In this document: in pieces, positions 1 through 6,211 of the stretch | How the letters are laid out: each line of letters begins with the position of its first letter | How positions within the stretch are numbered: the first letter of the stretch is position 1 | NCBI GenBank assembly: GCA_001797815.1 | Contig: MGQK01000082.1 | Span: forward strand, 13,058 to 20,432 | Source of the DNA: Deltaproteobacteria bacterium RBG_13_61_14 | GTDB lineage: Bacteria; RBG-13-61-14 | Reading direction: 5' to 3' | DNA length: 7,375 nt | Made by a program: the position numbers and the translations under genes | Notes under the pieces: model-generated | What the model was told of the DNA's origin: nothing | Seen by the model: only the letters and a program-made list of their open reading frames with translations | Databases searched by the model: none

Positions 1-57
1 AAATTGCGGACAATTTATACTTGCTTTTTCTATTGGCTTCAAAGTAAACTGAATTCC

Positions 58-633
58 ATGTCAGCCCACGTGAAAACCCACCGAGGCACTCCTCTCTCCG
101 AAAAGGTCATTTTTGCCATCGCTCTCATTTTGCTGACCGGATTCCAACTTCAATACCTGAGCAAAGAAAAGAAAGAAAAGGGCGAGTCGCTGGCCATCCG
201 GACCGGTGAAAAGGTCCAGGATTTTGAACTTTCTCTCTTGGACACGGATACGGTTACCCATTTATCTCAGCTCTGCGCCGAGAAGCCGGTCTTGCTCCTG
301 TTCATGATGCAAGGCTGCCAGCCTTGTGAGATGCAGTTGAATAACTTGAGCCGGGAAGTAACGGCTGAAGATAAATTTCAAGTGGTGCTGGTGACCTCGG
401 ATTCCGAGACATGGATTCGAAAAGAAGTTAAAAAACGTAAACTGACATTTCCGGTAATCCTGGACAAGGATCGAGCTCTCACTAATACCTTCCGGGTCCA
501 TGCTTATCCGACCACGGTTTTGCTCGGACAAGACCGCACCATGCTCTCTTTCCGCATTGGTTACGACCCGTCGTTGATTTTCGTTGTGAAAATGGGACTG
601 GAAGACAAGGAATTGCGCCGTGATTCGGATTGA
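58..633 (+). CDS. Membrane-anchored thioredoxin-like protein (TlpA/ResA/AhpC-TSA type)
   Basis: Predicted 191-residue thiol-disulfide oxidoreductase, probably tethered to the membrane with its catalytic domain outside the cytoplasm. Seen: a short charged N-terminus, one hydrophobic segment at about residues 16-33, a Lys/Glu-rich linker (34-43), then a thioredoxin-like domain. The CXXC active site is CQPC at 87-90, preceded by a hydrophobic strand (VLLLFMM), and the cis-proline loop is YPTT at 150-153. This order is typical of TlpA/ResA proteins that reduce or oxidise cysteines of exported proteins, for example in cytochrome maturation. The ATG at 58 is chosen because it places the anchor near the N-terminus. 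The frame is open further upstream with a TTG at 4, and the SD before 58 is weak, so the start is uncertain. The 3' end overlaps the ABC ATPase gene by 14 bp, so the two are probably co-translated. The substrate cannot be read from the sequence. Confidence 0.85.
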   Translation: MSAHVKTHRGTPLSEKVIFAIALILLTGFQLQYLSKEKKEKGESLAIRTGEKVQDFELSLLDTDTVTHLSQLCAEKPVLLLFMMQGCQPCEMQLNNLSREVTAEDKFQVVLVTSDSETWIRKEVKKRKLTFPVILDKDRALTNTFRVHAYPTTVLLGQDRTMLSFRIGYDPSLIFVVKMGLEDKELRRDSD

Positions 634-1549
634 GGGACTGATTAAGGACTACCGGGTCGGCTTTACCCGCGAGCCCAAGCGCGCCCTCTCGGGATTGGAC
701 TTCCAGCTGGATCCTGGTGAGAGTGTAGCTTTGCTCGGTCCAAACGGAGCAGGCAAGACCACCATCCTGCGCATCCTTTTCAGCCTGATCGAGGCCACGG
801 CCGGAACTCTCATGGTTTTTGGCATGCCCCATGACGAACACGAATGGCGAAAACGCGCAGGATTCCTTTCCGAGTTTTTCAAGCCACCGGTATTCTATAC
901 CGGCAGGGGTTTCCTCCGATTGATCGGCCGGCTTCAAGGAATGGCCGATAACTTACTGGAAGCCAGAATCCAGGAATTGGCCGAAACGCTTGGGCTCACC
1001 GATGTCCTGGCCCATCGCATCGGCCGTTACTCGCGGGGCATGATGCAAAAGATCGGCCTGGCTCAGGCCTTGGTCAATGATCCGGATCTTTTAGTCTTAG
1101 ACGAGCCGACCGCCAACCTCGATGCCGTCGCCCGCAAGCGCCTGCGCGACTATCTGGCCGCTCGCAAGGAGCGCGGTAAATCGCTCTTGATTTCTTCACA
1201 CGTGCTTTCCGAGGTCGAGGGATTGACCGACCGGGTGGTGTTCTTATTGGATGGAAAGATTCGGGAACAGACCAGCATGCGCGACCTGCTCCATCCCACG
1301 GAAAAATACGAGATCCATTTCCGACTGCCGCCGGGGACGAAGGCGGATGGCTGGCCCGGGCCGGATAGCGTTCTCCATCCGCCATCCCATCCCGGAGAGC
1401 CGGAGCAAATGGAAGTAGAAGGTGAGGCGGCTAAAGATCAAGCGGTGCAGAAGATTGTGGCGCTGGGCGGGCAAATCCTGCAAGTAAGCCGCAAACAACG
1501 CAGCCTGGAACAGCAGTTTTTAGAATGGGTTGGGGCAGCCCGGCCATGA
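620..1549 (+). CDS. ABC transporter ATP-binding protein (ABC-2/NosF-like)
   Basis: 309-residue ATPase that should power the permease encoded immediately downstream. Seen: Walker A GPNGAGKT at 40-47, signature region YSRGMMQK at 137-144 (a degenerate form of LSGGQ, common in ABC-2 exporters), Walker B LLVLDE at 157-162 followed by PTANLD, and the H-loop SSH with His194. The usual Q-loop glutamine is not obvious; the region reads FLSEFF (83-88). The start is GTG 620, with AAGGA at 607-611 as a well-spaced Shine-Dalgarno; it lies inside the end of the thioredoxin gene. The C-terminus ends in a regulatory-type domain (about 228-305). That domain is interrupted by a Pro/Gly-rich stretch at about 241-262, which coincides with a DNA inverted repeat. 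The stop overlaps the permease start (ATGA), indicating translational coupling. The family resembles NosF-like ATPases, but the transported substrate is unknown. Confidence 0.93.
   Translation: MIRIEGLIKDYRVGFTREPKRALSGLDFQLDPGESVALLGPNGAGKTTILRILFSLIEATAGTLMVFGMPHDEHEWRKRAGFLSEFFKPPVFYTGRGFLRLIGRLQGMADNLLEARIQELAETLGLTDVLAHRIGRYSRGMMQKIGLAQALVNDPDLLVLDEPTANLDAVARKRLRDYLAARKERGKSLLISSHVLSEVEGLTDRVVFLLDGKIREQTSMRDLLHPTEKYEIHFRLPPGTKADGWPGPDSVLHPPSHPGEPEQMEVEGEAAKDQAVQKIVALGGQILQVSRKQRSLEQQFLEWVGAARP
1342..1383. repeat. 9-bp perfect inverted repeat inside the ABC ATPase gene
   Basis: GGCGGATGG (1342-1350) and CCATCCGCC (1375-1383) are perfect reverse complements separated by 24 bases. The spacer contains the 10-bp palindrome GGCCCGGGCC (1353-1362). 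The segment encodes about residues 241-255, a Pro/Gly-rich stretch in the C-terminal domain. It may be a small palindromic element absorbed in frame, or simply a G+C-rich linker; the DNA symmetry is seen, the origin is inferred. Confidence 0.5.
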
Positions 1550-2343
1550 ACGACGTCCGGCTGATGGGCTACTTCTTCCGCCGCCTCCTCTTCCAGAAAC
1601 TCCTCTGGGCGTTTTTAGCTGTGTTTGCGATCACCACCTTTTTTTCTATTTTCTCTTTTGCGATGACCCTGTTCTTTACCCGAGATGCTTCTGCCGAAAA
1701 CCGGGAAATGATTCTTGGATTCGGGCTTATTACCACAGAATCTGCAATTTCGTTTCACGGTGCACTCTTGGCTCTGGTTCTGGCCGGATTCGCCGCCGCG
1801 GCATTGAAATCCCCGGACTTGGAACCCATCTTGTCGAAATCTACAACACGGGAACAGCTTTTTGGAACAGCGATCTTTGCCCACTTTATTCCCGTTGTGG
1901 TGTATTGGCTCTGCTTCTATTTGTTCTTTATTTATTATATTCGCTATTTTGGACTGACTATTTCCGAGGTAATTATTTATGGGATTTTCATGCGTCTGGT
2001 AATGTTCTCGATCCTTTATTTCGGAGCGGCTTTCCTCGGAACTTCTTTATCTTTGGGTCTTGCTTTTGCTCTCGTGTTTATTCTGATCGTATATGCCCAA
2101 GTGGCCCCGATGCTGCTTTCGTTTCGTTCCATGGATCAGATCTACCAGTTTTGGATCAAGGTCGTTCTCTTTTTTATTCCGGACTTGAGCCAACTGGATT
2201 TGCTCATGAAATCTTTCCGCACGAATATTGAAAGCGATTGGAGCGCCATCGCGGGTTCGATTATCTACGGCTTCCTCTGGTGCTTGGCGCTGGTTATGGC
2301 GGCCTTGATGGTTTATCGGAGGAAAGAGTTTCAGGCTATGTAA
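1546..2343 (+). CDS. ABC-2 type transporter permease (NosY-like)
   Basis: 265-residue integral membrane protein, the membrane partner of the preceding ATPase. Seen: about six hydrophobic segments at roughly residues 19-45, 68-87, 107-132, 141-162, 165-190 and 235-256, plus a hydrophobic patch near 205-212. After the second segment comes a cytoplasmic-loop motif, PILSKSTTREQLFG (94-107). It resembles the LSKP-x-SR loop of NosY/ABC-2 permeases that contacts the ATPase. The start chosen is ATG 1546, which overlaps the ATPase stop as ATGA; an in-frame ATG at 1525 would add seven residues but has no ribosome-binding site and a longer overlap. It is the last gene of the operon and ends 38 bp from the convergent helicase gene, with no convincing terminator between. 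Together the three genes suggest an ABC exporter or membrane-protein maturation system with a thiol-redox helper, as near nos/cytochrome loci; the substrate is unknown. Confidence 0.87.
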   Translation: MNDVRLMGYFFRRLLFQKLLWAFLAVFAITTFFSIFSFAMTLFFTRDASAENREMILGFGLITTESAISFHGALLALVLAGFAAAALKSPDLEPILSKSTTREQLFGTAIFAHFIPVVVYWLCFYLFFIYYIRYFGLTISEVIIYGIFMRLVMFSILYFGAAFLGTSLSLGLAFALVFILIVYAQVAPMLLSFRSMDQIYQFWIKVVLFFIPDLSQLDLLMKSFRTNIESDWSAIAGSIIYGFLWCLALVMAALMVYRRKEFQAM

Positions 2344-2381
2344 TTTTGCCCTTCGCCATCAGGAGTTGATCTCTCCTTGTC

Positions 2382-5336
2382 TTATTTCAATCCGTAGGCT
2401 TTAAGAAATTTTTCCAGGTTCCAGTCCACGGCCAGCTCCATCAGGCGGCCTTGCTTATCGGCGAAGATCAGCTTGCGGTGCTCAAGTCCGTGATAGAAGA
2501 GGTCGCGGGTGATGGCGACATCGTCCCGGCAGTATCGCTCCACCAGGTCCATCCGGCCCTCTTTCACCCAGCGGAGCGACTGGAGCCCGTCCGCGGTCTT
2601 GCGCCTGCCCAGCGTCTTTTCGGCCAGGTGGCCCAGGCTGAGGCGGTAATTCAAGCGGCGAAAGACGTCCACCAGCATGTCGAAAGTCGGGAGCTTGCGG
2701 AGGTCAAAGGCGGTGTAAGCGCGGAGCACGAGGTAATCGAAGCTCAGCAGGTTGAAACCCACTACCAGGTCGGCCTGGCGAAGCTTGGTCACCAGCGCCC
2801 CCGCCTCTTTCTCGAAGAACGAGTGCATCTCCTGGTCCACGCTGTCCCAGACCACGCCCACGGCCAGGCCCATCAGTTCGGTGTTGTTCCAGCCGCCCAC
2901 CTCCTCGGCCCCCCGCAAGGTCTCGAGATCAAACACCATGATCCGCGGACCCTGGGTCTCTTCTTTCGCCACCGGCAATGCCTCGATCCGGAGCGGCGGC
3001 TCTTCCTCGATCGGACCCGCCGGCGCCACCAGCTCCGGCGCTAACCCCAACAGCATCTTGAGCACCGCGACTGCCGCTTGTTTATCCAGGGGCACGTTGC
3101 CGCTTCCGCACTTGCTCGAATGCACGCAGCCCGGGCAGCCGTCCTCGCACTCGCAGGTCTCCACCACCTCCAGGGTCTTCCGCAACAGCTCTTCGATCAC
3201 CTCGAAGCAGCGCTCCGCCAGCCCGATGCCGCCCGGATAACCGTCGTAAATGAAGATCGCGCTTTTCTTCACCTGCTCGTGGAACGGGGTGGAGATGCCG
3301 CCCACGTCGTCGCGGTCGCAGAGCGCGAACAGCGGGAAAAGCCCGATGGCCGCGTGCTCGACCGCGTGGATGCCGCCCATGAAGTCGCGGCCCAGCCGCT
3401 TGATGGCATGGGGCACAAAGTCCTCGAGCTCGATCCACAGGCCCACGGTTTCAAAAATGAATGGCGGCAAATCCAGCTCGTGCACCGAGAGCCGCTCCTG
3501 GCCGGAGATGCGGCGCTTCTCGTAGCCCTGGATCCATTCCGTGACCTTGAGCTCGCCCAGCCGGACCACGAAGGTTTTGACCGGCTTGCTTGCCCGGACT
3601 TTCAGGATCTCGGTTTCTTTCTCGGACCGGGGCCGGGTGTAGTAGTTGACCGTGACCGGCCGGGCAAAGACGTTCTTGCGGCCCAGGTCCATGCGCATCA
3701 CCTGGTATTGCTGAGCGCGGTGCAAATAGATCGCGCCCTGGTGGCCCTCGGTAAAGGCGCGCTTGCCGTCGAGTGAGCCGATCACCCGCGGCTTCTTGCC
3801 CTCGGGCAAGGGCTTCATCGGCTCCTCAAAGATGGTCCAGGCCTCGCCGATCCCGCGCAGGCTCACCTCCCGCTGCGGATAGCGCCGCCGGCTGTGCCAG
3901 GTCGCCTCGTCCACCGACTTGAGCAGCCGGTTCTCCTGCAGGAGCTCGCGCAGGGCCTCGGCTGAGCTGGCTTGTAAAAAGTGAGGGTCGTCCGCGGACA
4001 GGGGCAGCTCGGCCGCGGCGCAGACCAGGTGCTCTTTCAAAATGGGAAGGTTCTTCGGGTCCACCACCGCGGCTTCGTAGGAGCTTTGGAAAAAAGCTTC
4101 CGGGTGCTTCATGAAATACTGGTCGAGCGCGTCGGGCTGGGCGAGCAGCACGATCAGCGATTCCCGGTCCTGCCGGCCCACCCGGCCGCCGCGCTGCCAG
4201 GTGGTGGTGATGGTGCCGGGGTAGCCGCAGAGCAGGCACACGTCCAGTCCGCCGATGTCAATGCCCATTTCCAGGGCCGAGGTGCTGACCACGCCCTTGA
4301 GCTCGCCGGTAAAGAGCTTCTGCTCGATCTCCCGCCGCTCCTCGGGCAGGTAGCCGGCCCGGTAGGCGCTGATGGCGCGGCGCAGGTCCGGCCGCGATTG
4401 GGTCACCCAGGTGTAGATCAGCTCGGTCACCTTGCGCGCCTTGGTGAAGCAGATGGTCTTGAAGTCCTGGTCCACGGCCAGCCGGAGCAGACGCGCGGCC
4501 GCGGTGCTGGTGCTGAGCTGCATGGGGTTGACGAACAGGAAGTGGCGGCCGGCGGCCGGAGCGCCGCTCCGGTCCTTCACGGTGAAGGGCCGGCCGGCCA
4601 GACGCTCGGCCAGTTCGCCCGGGTTCTGGATGGTGGCGGAGCAGGCGATGATTTGCGGCCGGCTGCCATACAGTTCAGCAATGCGGAAGAGCCGGCGCAG
4701 CACCTGGACGATGTGCGAGCCGAACACGCCCTTGTAGGTGTGGAGTTCGTCGAGCACCAGGAAGCGGAGCGAGCGGAAGAAGGCTTCCCAGTTGGCGTGG
4801 TAGGGCAGGATGGCGGCGTGGACCATATCCGGGTTGGAGAGCACCACGGCCGGCGGGTTGAGGGTGATCTTCTTGCGGCGGTGCGGGGGCGTGTCCCCGT
4901 CGTAGATTTCGGCTCTGATGGGGTCAGGTCTTGACATTTGACATTCAGCCGCCTCGACCAAAGCGCGGAAGGCTTTGATTTGGTCCTGCTCCAGGGCCTT
5001 GATCGGGAAGAGGTAGAGGGCATGGGCCGAAGGATCGTCGAGCCGGCGCTGGATCACGGGCAGGTTGTAGCAAAGCGTCTTGCCCGAAGCCGTAGGCGTG
5101 ACCACCACCACGTTCTCGCCGGCGAGCGCGGCGGTGACGGCCTCGGCCTGGTGGGTGTAGAGCCGGTCAATGCCTTGAGAAGCGAGCGCTTGCTGAAGGA
5201 TGGGCGATAGGGTAGGGGGCCACTCGGCCCATTGGGGTTTTCGCTCGGGGATTTCCTGGTGATGGACGACCTGGCCTTTGAAGTCGGGATCGGCTTTGAT
5301 GGCGGCGATGTAGTCGCGGAGGTTCACTAGGGCCAT
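2382..5336 (-). CDS. DEAD/DEAH helicase with DUF1998 Cys cluster fused to a C-terminal DEDD exonuclease (MrfA-MrfB-like fusion)
   Basis: 984-residue cytoplasmic helicase-nuclease, probably acting in DNA repair. Seen: a YTHQ Q-type motif (60-63); Walker A PTASGKT (81-87); DEAH-type motif II DELH (196-199); motif III SAT (233-235); motif V around STSALEMGID (351-360); motif VI QRGGRVGR (381-388). A DUF1998/MZB-like region follows, with clustered cysteines at 728, 730, 734, 737 and 743, a likely metal site. From about 797 there is an RNase-H-like exonuclease with D803-x-E805, D867 (GFN...FD), Y935 and D939 (YCRDD). Known: B. subtilis MrfA (YprA) is a helicase with this Cys-containing domain, and its partner MrfB (YprB) is a separate DEDD exonuclease; here both lie on one chain. 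ATG 5336 is chosen because family-like sequence begins there. The frame stays open 83 codons further upstream, but that part overlaps hicB and looks non-coding. No strong SD is seen. Residues 131-139 look inserted. Confidence 0.92.
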   Translation of the reverse strand: MALVNLRDYIAAIKADPDFKGQVVHHQEIPERKPQWAEWPPTLSPILQQALASQGIDRLYTHQAEAVTAALAGENVVVVTPTASGKTLCYNLPVIQRRLDDPSAHALYLFPIKALEQDQIKAFRALVEAAECQMSRPDPIRAEIYDGDTPPHRRKKITLNPPAVVLSNPDMVHAAILPYHANWEAFFRSLRFLVLDELHTYKGVFGSHIVQVLRRLFRIAELYGSRPQIIACSATIQNPGELAERLAGRPFTVKDRSGAPAAGRHFLFVNPMQLSTSTAAARLLRLAVDQDFKTICFTKARKVTELIYTWVTQSRPDLRRAISAYRAGYLPEERREIEQKLFTGELKGVVSTSALEMGIDIGGLDVCLLCGYPGTITTTWQRGGRVGRQDRESLIVLLAQPDALDQYFMKHPEAFFQSSYEAAVVDPKNLPILKEHLVCAAAELPLSADDPHFLQASSAEALRELLQENRLLKSVDEATWHSRRRYPQREVSLRGIGEAWTIFEEPMKPLPEGKKPRVIGSLDGKRAFTEGHQGAIYLHRAQQYQVMRMDLGRKNVFARPVTVNYYTRPRSEKETEILKVRASKPVKTFVVRLGELKVTEWIQGYEKRRISGQERLSVHELDLPPFIFETVGLWIELEDFVPHAIKRLGRDFMGGIHAVEHAAIGLFPLFALCDRDDVGGISTPFHEQVKKSAIFIYDGYPGGIGLAERCFEVIEELLRKTLEVVETCECEDGCPGCVHSSKCGSGNVPLDKQAAVAVLKMLLGLAPELVAPAGPIEEEPPLRIEALPVAKEETQGPRIMVFDLETLRGAEEVGGWNNTELMGLAVGVVWDSVDQEMHSFFEKEAGALVTKLRQADLVVGFNLLSFDYLVLRAYTAFDLRKLPTFDMLVDVFRRLNYRLSLGHLAEKTLGRRKTADGLQSLRWVKEGRMDLVERYCRDDVAITRDLFYHGLEHRKLIFADKQGRLMELAVDWNLEKFLKAYGLK
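4920..4946 (-). repeat. Repeat-like in-frame insertion within the helicase gene
   Basis: On the minus strand this stretch contains a tandem ATGTCAA ATGTCAA followed by GACCTGACCCC. It encodes nine residues, ECQMSRPDP (131-139), between helicase motifs Ia and Ib, just before the conserved IYDGDTP segment. It is 27 bp, a multiple of three, so the frame is kept. From memory, strings of the type TGTCAAGACCTGACCCC recur in intergenic repeats of several environmental bacteria, often near REP-associated (Y1-type) transposases. That link is recalled, not tested here, and no transposase gene lies in the window. Confidence 0.45.
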
Positions 5337-5371
5337 TATAACCGGGAGTGAAGAATTTTCCAGCGAAGTGC

Positions 5372-5419
5372 GGGTGGGGGCACCCACGCCCCTAAAGTCC
5401 GCGACCGAAGCGCGGTCGC
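5372..5419. repeat. Two small hairpins between hicB and the helicase gene (REP-like)
   Basis: The first pair is GGGTG (5372-5376) with CACCC (5381-5385). The second is GCGACCG (5401-5407) with CGGTCGC (5413-5419), a perfect 7-bp stem with a 5-base loop. They fill the 101-bp gap between the hicB stop and the helicase start. They could act as a weak transcription barrier after hicB or be remnants of dispersed palindromic repeats. There is no T-run, so an intrinsic terminator is not supported. Confidence 0.55.
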
Positions 5420-5437
5420 CTCTGTAACACGAGCCGG

Positions 5438-5653
5438 CTAAGGTAAAGTCACTTCTTGATATTGCGCGTAAGCTTCGGGCGGGTGGGGCGGGGTGCCATC
5501 TGCTTTCAGGCCTTGGAGGTGAAAGACAATCGCGGCCCGAATGTTCTTCTCCACTTCTTTTCGAGTCTTGCCCGTGGCAACGCATCCCGGCAGATCCGGA
5601 ACGTAAGCGGAATAATTCCGGGGACCTTTTTCCACCACAAACAGGTATTTCAT
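5438..5653 (-). CDS. hicB: HicB-family antitoxin
   Basis: 71-residue antitoxin of the HicB family, which in intact modules binds and blocks the mRNA interferase HicA and often represses the operon. Seen: an N-terminal strand and the family core, with a YSAYVPDLPGCVATG segment (14-28) followed by a TRKEVEKNIRAAI helix (30-42), giving the partial RNase-H-like fold. The start ATG 5653 follows a purine-rich SD (GGGAGGAT) and overlaps the hicA stop as ATGA, the usual toxin-antitoxin coupling. The protein ends soon after the core and shows no added C-terminal ribbon-helix-helix or HTH domain, so its ability to bind DNA is doubtful. The upstream hicA is truncated, so this may be an orphan antitoxin, possibly kept because it neutralises HicA elsewhere or merely not yet lost. 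It is probably transcribed from the promoter-like repeat at 5815-5842. Confidence 0.88.
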   Translation of the reverse strand: MKYLFVVEKGPRNYSAYVPDLPGCVATGKTRKEVEKNIRAAIVFHLQGLKADGTPPHPPEAYAQYQEVTLP

Positions 5654-5787
5654 TTTAAATCCTCCCTCGAGAGGCCGGCCTGTTTCAGAATACTATTCAA
5701 GGTGCCGGGCATCAAGTCATCTCCCGGATGGCCGGCGATGGTAACCCGGCCCGGCTTGGAGGAATGCTTATACTGACGGTGGCTTCC
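5650..5787 (-). pseudogene. hicA: N-terminally truncated HicA toxin remnant
   Basis: 45 codons read as the C-terminal two thirds of HicA, beginning GSHRQYKHSSKPGRVTIAGH and ending NSILKQAGLSREDLK. This contains the family's GSH motif, whose histidine is the proposed catalytic residue of this small double-stranded-RNA-binding-fold ribonuclease. The usual first ~20 residues (first helix and strand, before GSH) are absent. Upstream, the same frame runs only through about seven unrelated codons derived from a GGTGTCCCC-type string and then meets TAA. I see no start codon that would restore a full protein, nor the missing N-terminus in the next ~170 bases. The stop overlaps the hicB start. It is most likely an inactive remnant created by a deletion or repeat insertion between promoter and toxin core. 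A short product from an internal start cannot be excluded. Confidence 0.82.
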
Positions 5788-5808
5788 CCGGGGAAATTCG
5801 GGGACACC
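5784..5808. repeat. Palindromic scar at the hicA breakpoint
   Basis: It contains the perfect 12-bp palindrome TTCCCCGGGGAA (5784-5795), then ATTCGGGGACACC up to the promoter-like repeat. CGGGGA occurs twice in tandem orientation. The string lies exactly where hicA homology stops and where the upstream promoter repeat begins. I recall GGGGACACCTTACTAA-type strings as a recurrent intergenic repeat in environmental genomes; this is a memory, not a search result. Confidence 0.5.
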
Positions 5809-5844
5809 TTACTAATTTTAATCTATCGAGATTAAGGGTCAAGC
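5809..5844 (-). promoter_or_regulatory. Promoter/operator repeat, copy 1 (upstream of hicA remnant and hicB)
   Basis: Reading leftward (minus strand): -35 TTGACC (5842-5837), a 16-base spacer, then -10 TAAAAT (5820-5815), each one mismatch from the sigma70 consensus. The spacer and -10 overlap a perfect inverted repeat, TTAATCT (5818-5824) and AGATTAA (5829-5835), with a 4-base loop; this is a plausible repressor operator. The block is nearly identical to 6422-6458. Transcription would start near 5808 and enter the hicA remnant and hicB almost immediately. Confidence 0.65.
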
Positions 5845-5957
5845 GGGGCAGGGAGGGATGAGGAGACTTGCCTTGGGAATGACCAGCCTGATCTGCCTCT
5901 TTGGATTCTTGGGAATAGAACATTTTCAGGGTCCGGCCCCGTCCTGCGGGAGGATGG

Positions 5958-6211
5958 TCAAAGGGCATAGATCTCTTTTCGATGGCCGACGGCATGGATC
6001 ACCATCACATCTTTTTCTATTGCGTAGATAACCCGCCAATCCCCGACTCTGATCTTATAAGTGCCGCTCAATTCCCCGGCTAAAGGTTCCGGGACCAGAT
6101 GGTCGAAATGCCGGGAGACCAGCTTATTTTTTTGAGGACGCGCCGTTGGATGAAGGAATCCAGTTTTTCGAGGTCCGCCAGGGCATCCTCGGTCCATTCG
6201 ACTCTAGCCAA
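5958..6211 (-). pseudogene. RelE/ParE-superfamily toxin with an apparent -1-base frameshift
   Basis: Two frames together give one ~84-residue toxin. The first frame starts at TTG 6211 and reads LARVEWTEDALADLEKLDSF then IQRRVLKKISW. The rest lies in the other frame: SRHFDHLVPEPLAGELSGTY then KIRVGDWRVIYAIE, with a C-terminal VIHAVGHRKEIY. This is the normal RelE/ParE order, including the GDWRVIY strand and the final H-R-x-x-Y element of this mRNA-interferase or gyrase-inhibitor fold. The junction is near 6117-6121: one extra base after the TGG codon would give KKISWLSRHF, matching the family pattern. A run of seven A (minus strand) lies just upstream, so slippage or sequencing error is also possible. 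The start overlaps the antitoxin stop by 8 bp, typical of TA operons. As written it is a broken gene; the later frame alone, from an ATG near 6197, would carry an unrelated N-terminus. Confidence 0.8.

Noticed and set aside
4-57. TTG start at position 4 for the thioredoxin gene, and TATACT at 16-21 as a -10 box
   Set aside because: The ATG at 58 gives a normal N-terminal anchor. The matching -35 would lie outside the window, so neither can be supported.
2361-2377. Possible terminator stem AGGAG/CTCCT between the convergent permease and helicase genes
   Set aside because: The stem is only 5 bp with a 7-base loop, and only a weak T-rich tract follows; this is too weak to call.
3981-4934. Long + strand open frame (317 codons) opposite the helicase gene
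   Set aside because: It is the antisense shadow of a GC-rich gene: low-complexity Gly/Val/Ala/Gln-rich translation, no motifs, and the minus-strand helicase motifs are unambiguous.
5337-5585. 83-codon N-terminal extension of the helicase frame
   Set aside because: It overlaps hicB in another frame and the hairpin repeats, and its translation is Arg/Ser/Pro-rich without family similarity; the ATG at 5336 begins family-like sequence.
5768-5995. Minus-strand open frame of 75 codons between the two TA modules
   Set aside because: It starts inside the RelE-type toxin, runs through the promoter repeat and scar, and shows no recognisable motif or SD.
5958-6197. 79-codon open frame taken as an intact toxin
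   Set aside because: Its first ~26 codons do not look like the RelE N-terminus, whereas the other frame supplies a perfect family N-terminus directly coupled to the antitoxin; a frameshifted gene explains both.
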